This document shows, piece by piece, positions 34,803 through 46,525 of a stretch of 64,000 nucleotides of DNA. This DNA is from Raphanus sativus (Eukaryota; Streptophyta; Magnoliopsida; Brassicales; Brassicaceae), in the NCBI RefSeq assembly GCF_000801105.2, contig NC_079516.1:17136383-17200382 (forward strand), given 5' to 3'. The position numbers and the translations under genes were made by a program. The notes beneath the pieces are model-generated. The model did no database searches, was not told where the DNA came from, and saw only the letters and a program-made list of their open reading frames with translations. Each line of letters begins with the position of its first letter. Within the stretch, counting starts at the first letter, position 1.

Positions 34803-37546
34803 CTTTTTTTAAGTATAAGTAGAAGCTTTTGTAGTACAAAGATTATTTAATGCACGTCGGACCAAGATTAATGAATTACATACTTTGTAATTTTTCTAGT
34901 AACCAAAAAAATCATTAAATATGTAAGGTGAGAAAGGTTGTGGTGTTGACACATCATCATTGATACAAAGGTTACAACTTAAAAAATGTTTCTCAAATAA
35001 TATATAAAAGATTCGAGACTATATTCGCTGGACATATCAAAAGTTGCGTATAAATGATAATTTTCTTTTTAAAATAAAGAATTTAATACTATTAACTAAT
35101 ACTCTATGCTTATATATCCAATATAATTACTTTGAGGTAGAAAAGAAAGGCAAATATGAAAATTTTATATTTAAGATGCAATTTATATCCAATATAATTG
35201 CCTTTAATATTATCTTGCAAATGTTTACTCTTTAATTAAGAAACAAAATAGTTTAATATTATCTTGCAAACGACTTTGTTTACCCTTAGCTTATTCTTGA
35301 ATATTATTAGAATTTTTTTCACTCATTTATTTGTCTTTCTAGTATTATATTTTATAAAGAAAAATGTGATATTTATCTTAAATGTATTCTTATTATTGTA
35401 CCTGCCAATAGTTATTTTTACTAGAGCGATTAACTAACTATATTTGGATGATGATTCAAGTACATATGATTTGTGTGTAAGTTGCATTATTACCTATGAA
35501 ACAAGTGCTTGAAGAGGTTGGTGACCAGATTCTGCCAGTTGGGATCTACAACCGTGAATTACAGAGATCTCATCTCACAGACTCACAGACCACCATAATC
35601 AACTTATAATAACTCCTCTCTCTTCATACATTTTTGTGGAATTATCTGTAGAAACTTCATATCTAGCCAATACTTAAAAAAATCCACAAAACCATAGTTA
35701 CAGGTTGAAGAAAACTTTGAATACAAAAGTAATATTTCTGAGTCTGGATTGCAAGCATATCGAATGTCTAACCTGCATTATTGCTTTGTACTTCAATCCT
35801 TGACTTCCTTCGATTATTTCTCCTCTTTTTTTGTTAAATGTACTCAATTCCTTCTTGAACTCTTACAATGATAATCTAACCAAAAAATAGAGCAAGAGCA
35901 AAAGCTTATAAATAAACGATTGAAGAAATTCGAAATAGAAGAGGAATATAGTGTGTCCTTCCTCTGTAAAAATCATAAACCAAAGAAGACAAATAAAGGA
36001 AGAAGATTATTTACCTGGCATCGGTTAATTGACAAATGAAGATTTTGATTTAGTCAGTTATACGATTCCTTTGACCATAATCCCCTTTCGAGTTTGTTTG
36101 TTCGGAAATATCGAAATATCTCGAAACTGTGTTTGCTCTTTTTGTTTGGAACAGTGAAAAAAAAAACTTAATATAATGATTCATTTATAATGTGAGCTCT
36201 TTACTTCTTATTTTTGTTTATCTTAACATGCAACATGATTGAAGCCCAGATTGTAATAGTTTAAAATGGGTTTATAAAGAATATATTTTAGATTATTAAA
36301 CCTATTGAAAACTTATTGTATGAATTACATGTTTTTATCAAATAAATCTACAATATATAATGTATTATTATGCAACATATTATATTACATAAACCCAACA
36401 TAGTGTTAACAACATATGATATATTAATTCATGAATATTACTTTTTGGCGGCTTTGTTTTCATTCCATTTTCCAGGTTGGTAACGTTTTTTGGTAAAATT
36501 CTAGCGGTAACATGTTGTTTTATTTCCTGTCATAGAAAAAAATATTATTATCAAGTTCTTAAAATTACCTCTAGAAGGGTATTAAATGAGAAATATATCT
36601 TTTTATACATTCTATTTAAATTCGAAGAAACTTATTTTATTTCAAGTTATTTTTCCAAAACTATTTCTCGCAATTTTTTATTCATTGCAACACATTTATC
36701 TAATATCCTCAACTATAGAAGCAAATCAAAGTGTATATAATGTGAACCATATCAAAAGATATTTACCTTTTATACACCGTATTATCATCAACTATAGAAA
36801 TTAATGAGTGTAAATTCATTTATATTTTCGTCTCTTCATTCATTGATTCATATTTAACGATGAGGGTATATGTTCAAAACTAAGGAAAACTTAAAATTTA
36901 TGTACATATAAGTATAAATGAAGTTATAGCCTGTACTTATATATACAAAATTTAACTATGATTCCCTTTTCTTCTATTGATTGGTCATTCAATTAAAATA
37001 AATTTATACAAAAGTCTGAACTTATATTAAACTGATATACTGTAAATTATGTTTTTCATCCAAATAAAAGTAAATATTTTTCTCAATGTTTCATCATGTG
37101 CAATGTGCAGGCCTTATCATAGTTTGTATTATTCGTGTATTTTTTTGACTAAAAACTTTCAATTAAAACATAAATAACTATTACAAGATAAGAATATCAC
37201 ATAGAAGATTTTATAGCCGACAATTCTACCATCTTATGAGAATTCATGTTTACAGTATAATTAATCAGATGTTAAAAGAAACTATTATAGACGTCTACAG
37301 TATTTAAATCTCATTTTTTTGTTACAAAAATGAGATTTTAATAGTTCATTTTCTTTTGTCAGTCTGCATGATATAAGATTTCTGGAAATACATACCTTTT
37401 AAGTTCCTTACAAACGATGGAAATGTGATTTATTTGACTTTTTTATGTCATTGAAGGGAAAATCTATAAATGTAAAAAGAAAATATAATTTCCCTTTCAT
37501 TCTACAAAGAGAGTGGTACAATGGTAAAATAGACATAAAAATAGCT
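34803..37546. other. Gene-poor AT-rich region
   Basis: 2.7 kb without a supported gene. A short less AT-rich patch at 35490-35610 has a 38-codon ATG frame (MKQVLEEVGDQILPVG...) with no recognised family, possibly a gene-fragment relic. ORFs at 35044-35235 and 36477-36804 are low-complexity and not credible. Confidence 0.35.
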
Positions 37547-37552
37547 TATAAA
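37547..37552 (+). promoter_or_regulatory. TATA box of DUF1644 gene
   Basis: TATAAA occurs about 75 bp before a donor-like GAGAAG|GTAATC at 37623. A 5' UTR intron from about 37624 to an acceptor TTTCACCAG near 38086 would bring this leader next to the ATG at 38093. Confidence 0.5.
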
Positions 37553-38092
37553 GGCCACAAGACTTGACACAAAGAGGCATAATCCCATCTTCACCTCTTC
37601 AAACCAAACTGAAAAACGAGAAGGTAATCTACCTTTCCCACTCGTGTCTGTTTTTTTCAGTTTCTTTCATTAGACTGTAATCCATATTGGTTAGAACTCT
37701 CGTTTTGAACCATGATGAGAGATCCGAGTAAAATCTTTAATGAGAGATTATTATCAAAATTATCTAATTGTTTTTGATATGTGGTGTATACTTTAATTTA
37801 ATTCACCAACCATTTTGGATTTTTGATCATCTGTCGTCCATGTGTCATGCAGTTTGTTCTCTTGGTTATGATATTTGTTTTATGGATCTCTATGCACTTT
37901 TTCTTTCTTTTGTAATAGTAGTGTCTGTTACCTCTCTAATATAAAACAATCTTTAGTGTTGTGTGGAAAACTGATTTGAGCCTTGAGATTTAGACTAAGA
38001 AAATATTTTGAATTTGATTTTCATGATTGAGTGTTGTTTCTGTTGACATGGAAATATTTCTGGTAAATGTTGACATCATTTCACCAGGAGAA

Positions 38093-38617
38093 ATGCCGAA
38101 GGAGATACCGGTGCCAAGCAACAGGACAAGAGTGTCACCATACCCGCTTCGCTCTACAAGGACTCAGAAAGAACCTATTGAGGCACAAGGCCCAAGCCAA
38201 TGGGAGGATGTCCAGTGTGTAATCTGTCAGGAAGCGCCACACAATGCCATCCTCTTGCGGTGCTTTTCATCCACTAATGGATGCCGTGCTTACATGTGTG
38301 ACACAAGTGTTCGTCACTCCAACTGTTTCAAGCAGTACTGCAAGAATAACATGAACCGCGTAACGAAGGTCATGAACTGTCCTTACTGCAGAGGAGAGGT
38401 TTATGAAGCGATGAAGTTGCACTCGGGTGGAAGGAGAGCTCTAAATGCTAAATCGAGGTCTTGCGCTTTCGAGAATTGCAACTTCTCAGGGACATATTCT
38501 CAGCTTAAGAATCACTTGAAAGCTGATCACCCCGGTTTCACCCGACCCTTGGTCGACCAATGGACACGTTGGACAAGTGAACAGGTTCAAAGTCTAAGAA
38601 TATTAATTATTATATGA
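38093..38617 (+). CDS. DUF1644 putative zinc-finger protein
   Basis: From ATG 38093 (MPKEIPVPSNRTRVSPYPLR) the product is 174 residues. It has VQCVICQEAPHNAILLRC (Cys42, Cys45, Cys57), GCRAYMCDTSVRHSNCFKQY (Cys64, Cys69, Cys78), MNCPYCRGEV (Cys96, Cys99) and a C2H2-like CAFENCNFSGTYSQLKNHLK with Cys124/Cys129 and His141/His146. These are the DUF1644 hallmarks of land-plant proteins, sometimes linked to stress responses. This start was chosen because it follows a splice-acceptor-like CAG and gives the family-like N-terminus; an upstream in-frame ATG at 38048 is less likely. After DQWTRWTSEQ the tail (VQSLRILIII) looks like run-on into intron or junk, so the C-terminus may be truncated or spliced at GAACAG|GTTC. 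It is the only convincing gene in the right 38 kb. Confidence 0.82.
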   Translation: MPKEIPVPSNRTRVSPYPLRSTRTQKEPIEAQGPSQWEDVQCVICQEAPHNAILLRCFSSTNGCRAYMCDTSVRHSNCFKQYCKNNMNRVTKVMNCPYCRGEVYEAMKLHSGGRRALNAKSRSCAFENCNFSGTYSQLKNHLKADHPGFTRPLVDQWTRWTSEQVQSLRILIII

Positions 38618-38826
38618 CCTATGTGTCTTTCGGTATAATTATAAATATCAAGTTACATTAAAGTTATGAATTCTAATATTAAAGACGATGCTGTGATGGA
38701 GGATTTTGATTAAAGACATTATCCTCTTCTTTTACCTTATTTTATGTTTCTTATCTATAATTCTATATATGTAATTATGTGTGTATGGTGGTGGTTAACT
38801 ACTGAAATATAATACATATATATAAT

Positions 38827-39873
38827 GAGAAATTTGCCAAAAAGGAACAAAATCATATTGTCCCCTTAGAACAAAATCAACTTTTGTCATTTCTAGATAC
38901 CAAGTGCCCATTTTGTATTTAAAAATTCATATAAATATATTTACAATGCAAATAAATAACAAAAAGTATAAAACATGATATTAACAATTATACGCATTTA
39001 TGAAAAATATTTTTGTTTTGGAAATATTTGTGAAATACTAATTTCAAAATGGACTAAAATGTTAGTAAATACGATCTACCATCTACATCGACTTAGAATT
39101 GGCCACCGAAGACAATCATCTGACGGACATAGAATATGTAATATACCAAATGCATAGCCGTATACAAAGGCAGGATAACCAATCTTCCATTCCGTCAGTG
39201 TTCTACATTTTGAGAAGATGATAATATTTAAATATCAAACATATTTTTCTTACAGAACATATATATTCTTCTCGAAGGTTTTTCATCTAATTCTGTAATA
39301 TACTTTTTCTACTTTTTCCAATTATTTTCTAACTATTGTAGAATGTGATTTCTACTATATATGTAACTGATATCCGAAAATCTAGGTAAAACAGTAAGAA
39401 GATATTCCCTTTCTTTTTTCTTGACCAAAAAAAATCCCCTTCCTTTTTAACTTTGTTGCCAAAATCATGGATCTTTTCATTCTTTTCGTAGTTCTTTGTC
39501 TATTGTCTATCTACCATAACAAGATGCACATCTATGTTTAAACGAAACAGTTATAACATCTTTGTAAAATTTAGTACGCAAAGTACTCAAAAGAAAGCTA
39601 TTAGCATATTTGCAGAATTGTCGTGCACGTGATGAACTCATACGAGTGGTTTTATGGTTCTTATATTGGCACAATTTATATTGACACAATGGTCTCACGG
39701 TTTCTAAACAACAATATAACAATAAAACATGTCTCAACAGCACGAGTAAAGCAACAAAACATGTTTCCGTACTTGTAATGTAAACAAGAGAAACCAGGCA
39801 CATAAAGAGAGGTTATCATATTCTCTCTGCATTTAAACAATACTAGATGATTTTGTTTATTTTAGCAAATTTC
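38827..39873. mobile_element. TIR element, about 1.05 kb (Mutator-like?)
   Basis: The left end GAGAAATTTGCCAAAAAGG plus AACAAAATCAT is matched in inverse at the right end (39845-39873, ATGATTTTGTTTATTTTAGC then AAATTTC). The same terminal motif occurs at 57091 and 61110. Flanking AT-rich words hint at a TATATAAT duplication, but the target site is ambiguous. No coding capacity. Confidence 0.5.
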
Positions 39874-40244
39874 CTTTATATAATTTTATAGTGTGGTGAT
39901 TACAATTTATAGTGTTGTAATACTCTGGGACTTTCTGCCCATGTGGCTTAATAAGAAAAACGACGCTAAAATAAAAAAACTCACCATAATTTCAGCCCAT
40001 AATGTGATGGGGTCCAAACGAACTATCCCCTTATTATTAATCAAGAAGTAAAAAAAAAAGAATAATCTTAAAAGAGTAAATATATTATAATGTTGCCATT
40101 ATGCATACTTGTTATTCTCACATGCTTTCTCAGTTTTTATATATAGCTATCCTTTATATACTGGATTTATTACATACAATGCCATTGGTATTACTAATTT
40201 TTATTGCATGATTTTTATTACATTTATACATTTAAAGGAATAAA

Positions 40245-40274
40245 CTAGATACTGACCTGTGCGTCCGCACGGGT
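40245..40274 (-). mobile_element. Helitron 3' terminus (minus strand)
   Basis: CTAG at 40245-40248 is followed by ATACTGACCTGTGCGTCCGC and ACGGGTG. On the minus strand this is a hairpin (CCCGTGCG/CGCACAGG) followed by TCAGTAT-CTAG|T. Its body extends right and seems to be interrupted by the Helitron at 40465-43514; the other end is probably near 43620 (TTTTAATAG motif) but is not resolved. Confidence 0.6.
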
Positions 40275-40432
40275 GTTGACTTTAAAATTTTATACTGTTA
40301 AAAAAAATTTCATATATAGTATTGGTATATATTTTTTATTCTTACCAATATTTTTTAATGTTTAATATGATTTATATATTTGTAGTTATATGCAGCATTT
40401 TATTAACTGTTTTAAAAATGTTAATTGTTTTA

Positions 40433-40464
<32 letters not shown>

Positions 40465-40467
<3 letters not shown>

Positions 40468-43400
40468 TATTATATAAAGCTTGGTTCTTTAAAGTTACTA
40501 ATTAATACGATCGCGACATGTGTCATTAAATTTTTTAAGATTGCGACATGTATTTATATATCTCATAATTAAAAATCTAATTATAAATATTATTAATAGT
40601 AACTTTCCATTTTTTAAATTCTAAACAAAAGATTTAAGATTGTGACATGTGTTAATCTATCTCATAATTAAAAACCTTATTATAAATATTATCAATAGTA
40701 ATTTTCCATTTTTAAAATTCTAATCAAAAGATAATTGTAAAAGATTATTTAATAGTAATTTTCCTTCTAATATTTTTACATGTCTTTCATATATAATGAT
40801 TAAAAATAGATGTACTTATATAATAAAAACGAATTTTGAATAATCTAATTGTAAATATATTTTAATAGTTAAAACTTATTTAATATTATTTTTCAGAATT
40901 TTTCTTTCTTTAAGATTGTGACATGTGTTAATCTATCTCATAATTAAAAACTTTATTATAAATATTATTAATAGTAGTTTGCCATTTTTAAAATTCTAAA
41001 CAAAAGATAATATTGTACAAACTGATTTTTGTTTAAAACACACGGTCAATAAATATTTGATAGTAATTATATTTTTGAAAAAATCTTAGACCAATGAAAC
41101 TTTGTTTTCCAAAGTTATTAATTAACATGATCGCGACACATGACAATTAAAAGTTTAAGATTGTGATATATGTTTTAAACTAAAATCAGTTTGTACAATA
41201 TTTAACACTAATTTTCCTTTTCTAAAATCATAAAGAAAAAATAAATGTAAAAAATATTTAATCGTAGTTATCCTTTTTAAAAATCTGAAACCAAAAATAT
41301 TGCTTAATGTTAATTTTCCTTTATTCAAATCATGAAAAAATGATAATTTTAAAGAAATAAAAAAACTGTCAAGAAATATTTGATAGTAGTTATCCTTTTA
41401 AAAAAATCTTAGACCAAAAAATGTGAAAGACTATATAATGTTAATTTTTAATTCAAATTCTAATTAAAAAGATCATAAACCAAAAAGAATTACAATTATT
41501 CACATCTCTATATATAGAACTAAAATCCCTCATATTTGATCACCAAGTATAATTATTAATTCAAGAAAAATACAAAGAACGGTTCTATATCCTTATCTTC
41601 GCATATTCTTTTCTTCTTACAAACTCATGTTGATTTCTTTTGTCATTATTGTCATGCTGCCTATTAAATTATTGCCACAATAATGATTAGGCATTTGTAC
41701 AGTAATACTTATCACTCTATAAAAATATTTGTTTATTAATGCAAATGTTGTTTCTTAAAATAATTATTATTATCTTAGAGACTTCATATATAATTTTATA
41801 TATGTAAAAATATTAAACATAAACCCTTAACATTACCCCATCTCTCAACTCTAAATCCTAAGTTTAGATTAGTAAACTTTAATTTTTTTTTGTCGATGTT
41901 AATTCTAGGATTATAAATATTTTTTTTTCTTTTTAAAAGTGAAAATATAATAGTTGTTAGTGTAAACATGAAAAGTAATAATATGAATGTCGTATTTTGA
42001 CAATTTTTTATTTACTTTAGAAACTGGAAACCTTACATTGTGATGTATTCACTGCTCCATAAAATATTTTATATCAACAACATGAATATTTGATAGTTTT
42101 AGTTTTATGTTAATAACATGTAATAGAAAAAATGTGTTCAAAAGAGATGAAAATTACGAAATAAAAGAAGATAGAGAAAAAGATAATTTAGTAAATGATA
42201 TTTCTTTAACAAAATTTAGAATAAAAATGTGCATTAAAACTATAGTAAATAGAAAATAATATTTTAATTAAGAAAATAATTTATTAGTAAATAAAATATT
42301 TTAAAGATATTTTTCTAAAGTATTTGTTAAAATAGAATTTATCTTAAAATTACTACTAAATATTTAAAATTTAAATATAATATTTAATAATTTTATTTTT
42401 TAGAAATTAATTTATAGGTTCGTAGTATATATATTTTTAATCATAAAATATTCTGAAAAAATTCACAATATTTAAAATAAAAATATCATCAAATATTATT
42501 TTGCAATTATATTTTGTTTAAAATTTTAAAAACAGAAATTACTATTAAATAATATTTATGATAAATTATTAACAGAAAGCATTTTGTTATCTTAGTATAT
42601 ATATATATTTTTTTTTTATCTTAGTAAATATATCTTAGTATATATTTACTTATTTATGAGATAGTTTAACTCATATCACATTTTCAAATATATAATTGTC
42701 ATGTGTCACAATCATGTTACCTATTAATTTTGAAAAAACCAGGCTCAATATAGTATTTTATGATAAAATTTCATTAAAATTTTAGAAAAATAAAATTAGT
42801 ATTAAATAAATTATTTTTCAAATCTGTTTTTTTCTGTTAATTGAAAAAGGAAAATTTCTTCAAGTTCTATTAAATAATTTTAAAATTGTTTTTTTAACAT
42901 TAAATAATTTTTAAAAATTAATTGTTTCAAACTTCGTTTATTTTATTTTCATGGTACATATATTTTTAATCATTACATATTTGAATCACATGTCACAATA
43001 TTAGAAAACAAATTATTATCAAATAATCTTTTATATTTTGGTTAGGGTTTCAGAAATGGAAAATTACTATTAAATAATATTAATAATTAATTTCTAAAAA
43101 AAAATTGTGGTTATTGTCTTAGTATATATTCTTTTAATTATGAGATATACTAGAACAAGTAACATTTTTAAATAGATAATTGCCATCATATTAATTATCA
43201 ACTTTGAAGAACCAAGAAACTTAAAATATTTATTAAACAAAACTAAATTATAAAATTCAACAATATAATAATTTATTTAATAAAAATCATGAATAAAAAC
43301 TATCTATTAAATAAATAAATAAAATTCATCTATGTATCATGATTATAAAATAAAATTTTAACTTGAACTTATGTAAAACTTTTAATTATAAAATAAATCT

Positions 43401-43514
43401 CACACAACATATGCAAATCAATCATAAAATTATAATAAAATTATTATTACTTTATGTTCTTTATTAAATTAAAACATCAAAAATCCCGTTGCAACGCAAC
43501 GGGCTTATATCTAA
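40465..43514 (+). mobile_element. Helitron, 3.05 kb, inserted in an AT microsatellite
   Basis: It starts A|TCTTATTATATAAAGCTTGG after an (AT)n run and ends with hairpin CCCGTTGCAACGCAACGGG (43485-43503) and CTTATAT-CTAA|T (43511-43514). CTAA fits the CTRR rule. Inside is a degenerate unit recurring several times in both orientations, with the phrase TGTGACATGTGTTAATCTATC and TCATAATTAAAAA (for example 40515, 40630, 40915; inverted near 42660 and 43140). Very AT-rich, no coding. Confidence 0.75.
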
Positions 43515-43688
43515 TATATCTATATAATATAGTTATATGCAGAATTTTATTAACTGTTTTAATGAAAAGGAATATAAGAATCTTCAAGTAATTAAAACTG
43601 TTCCTTTTTATTTTAATAGTTTATCATATTAGTTTGTTAATATTAGAGATGTAAATTGATAACAATAAAATGGCATAATAATATTATA

Positions 43689-45796
43689 CTAGATTTTGAC
43701 CCGTCCTATCAAAGGACGGGTACTTTCTGTTTTAATTTTTTTTGAAAATTTTAGTTTTATATTTGTGATGTTTTCTATAATCATATTTGTGTTTTAGTAT
43801 TAGTTAAATATAATTTTTGATAACTATATTAAATATGTCAAGTTAAATAACTATACATTTGTGTCATATGCATTTCAGAAGTTAATTTAATTTTTTTTCT
43901 AAAGTATACAACATATTATATTTTTTCATAGTTACCTAATATAATTAATCAAGAATACTCGTATCCAGAAAACCTGACTCGTAAGTGACCCAAAAATCAA
44001 GTTTGATACTCTATTAGACCTGACCTATATAATCGAAGGGTTCATAACGTGTTAAATCTAGAAACCAATATCAAATTCAACCCGCATTGAAAGCCGAACA
44101 AATTTTTGAAAAATGTTCGAAAAATAATCTTATATATATAATATGGTCTTCGCTAACTTTAAGTAGAATCACATTTAATAAATATTTTTAACCGAAAACC
44201 TATTTAAAAGTTGTTAAACTTAATGAGTTTATATTAATATTTGTTTCTATAAAAAGTCCACTTAAACAATGTTAGACTATATTTTAACATTATGTGCTTT
44301 GTTAATTTATAAATTTAATGTCTATGTAAAATATTTAATAAATTAATGTATGGTTGATAAATCCTAAATTTTTGGTCTGAGATATAAGTTATGTTGATGT
44401 ATGGTTGATAAATCCTAAATATTTAAATATTTTCTTTTTATTAAATAAATATACAATGATTTAAATTGTGACCGTATTAAATTAACTGATTTTTTTAAAA
44501 AACAAAATTGCCTAAATCATATATATTGATCTCAATTTTAATTTTGGTCGTTTCTTGTAAAAAAAAAAACAAATTAAAACTAATGTTATATTATATATTT
44601 GAAAGGTTAATTATAAAACCAAAATATGAATCAGATAACGTAAGAATTAACATTTATGTGGCCATTTTAAATGATAACTGCAATACATAAATATTTTAAG
44701 ATATTAATATTTTCACATTTTCTAATAATAATAATTTAATTCGTATATTAAAAATATATTGAAATATTTTTAGGTTTATAAAATAGAAAAAAACAATATA
44801 CAATAAACAATTTCGTGCTAAAATTAAGGGCTAGTTTAAGTATGAGATTCTATTGTTAGATTAAGTAGATTTAGTTAAGTTTAAATAGATTTAGTTTTGA
44901 TTTAAATAAAAAGTATATTAAAAATATATCAATGGCATGGAGTTATAAATACTTCAAAACTTCAAGATGGTTTTAAAAATGTCCCTTATGTTTTAATAGT
45001 ATTGATTTTTCTGATAAAATTATTTACTCATTTTTAGATCACAATAGAAATGAAAAATGTATTTGTAAGACCTGTTTGTACTCGATAAATATTTACATGT
45101 TTAACGGAAAAACCTGTAAATAATAACTGAAAAAATTGTACTCATTAATTGTAGATTGATTTGGAAATTTAATTTAATTTAGATATTTTTAAATATTGAT
45201 TTTAAAACTATTTAAAATTTATGTAAAATTATAATTTCTAAGCGCATATATTTAGCAAATTAATGTCATATTGATTTAGAGAATAATTATTTCTATGATT
45301 TTATAATATGTATCAGTATTATGAGTAGCTGTTAAATAGTATGTTTGAAGTTTACAAATTTATTTATCAAATAAGTTCTTTGTACTTTTTTGTTTCAAAT
45401 TAAAAATTCATATTTATGTAGTAATTTAAATGATAAGTGCAACACATATAAATAATTAAAAATTTTGAAAATATTTTTCACGTATTTTGTAATTATAAAT
45501 TAATTTCAGATGCTAAAAGTATTTTTAAGATTTCAAAATAGATGAAAAATAATGTAACAAACAAATCAATCCTAAAATTAAGGATTAGTTAAAATATGAG
45601 TATCTATTTTCGATTGATTATTTAAAAAGTTTAAATTAAATATTGTTAGATTAAATAGATTTTGTTATAATTAAAAAGATTTGTTTAGGATTTTAATAAA
45701 AATCATATGTTTTAAATAATGCAGTGGCAAAGATCTGTAAATACTTTTAAAAAGAAGGGCACTTCAAAAAAGGGCCTTCTGTTTTAATAGTATTGA
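43689..45796 (-). mobile_element. Helitron, 2.1 kb, with doubled 5' end
   Basis: On the minus strand it begins A|TCAATACTATTAAAACAGAA (45796 down) and ends with hairpin CCCGTCCTTTGATAGGACGGG (43701-43721) and TCAAAAT-CTAG|T at 43689. A second copy of the 5' end (TCAATACTATTAAAACATAA) sits internally at 45005. The two 5' segments share several hundred bp of similar sequence, so this is a tandem 5'-duplicated or self-nested Helitron. Confidence 0.72.
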
Positions 45797-45882
45797 TGGT
45801 TTACCTTTTGGAATTTTTTTATATTTAGTATTCTATAACTGATTAGTTTCGTATAAATCGGCATGTGGATAGAAGGTAATCT

Positions 45883-46525
45883 TCTATCTTATTAAAACAG
45901 AAACATTCTGTTGGACCTAACATTTATTTTGTAGTTTTATAAATTAAATACACATTTATACTTTATAGTTAACATACATTAAGTCACTAATGTTTCTTTC
46001 TTTATACTACTATCCATGTTTCCAAACAATATACTTATTTCTTTATACTACTATCAATGTTTCTAAACATATATTTTTATACTACTATCAATGTTTCCAA
46101 ATAATACAATAATTAATCTTAGTTATTTTATATATATCATTTTCTCTTTAAAATTTTTGTAAAAACGTCATAATTTCATAAATTACAAATAGTAAACTTT
46201 AAAATTTCGATTATAAGATTACAATTATGAAACTATTACAATTTAAATCCAATTAGATAACATATCGGTCATCCATCAGTTCAATCGGTTAGTCTCGGGT
46301 TTTAGTGATTTTTTAATATGAATATTTTAAAAACATAAATTGAATTGTCAGATCTCCGGATTAACCGGTATAATCACAATCGGGTTGAATTTAAAAATAC
46401 TGATTTAAATGCAAAAATATTTTAAATACACACTCTTTAAAAATAACCAAAATATTTGTTAAATTATTAGTGAAATTTTTCATCGTAAAATATCCCGCGC
46501 TTCAAAAGCGCGGGTCAAAATCTAG
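45883..46525 (+). mobile_element. Short Helitron, 0.64 kb (copy 1)
   Basis: It starts TCTATCTTATTAAAACAGAA and ends with hairpin CCCGCGCTTCAAAAGCGCGGG (46494-46514) and TCAAAAT-CTAG|T at 46522-46525. The same family as 58921-59567 in inverted orientation, sharing TTCTGTTGGACCTAACATTT and a CCGGTTAATCCGGAG-type motif. No coding. Confidence 0.82.

Noticed and set aside
35044..36804. Several 60-90 codon open frames in the AT-rich desert
   Set aside because: Lys/Ile/Phe/Tyr-rich translations typical of AT-rich non-coding DNA.
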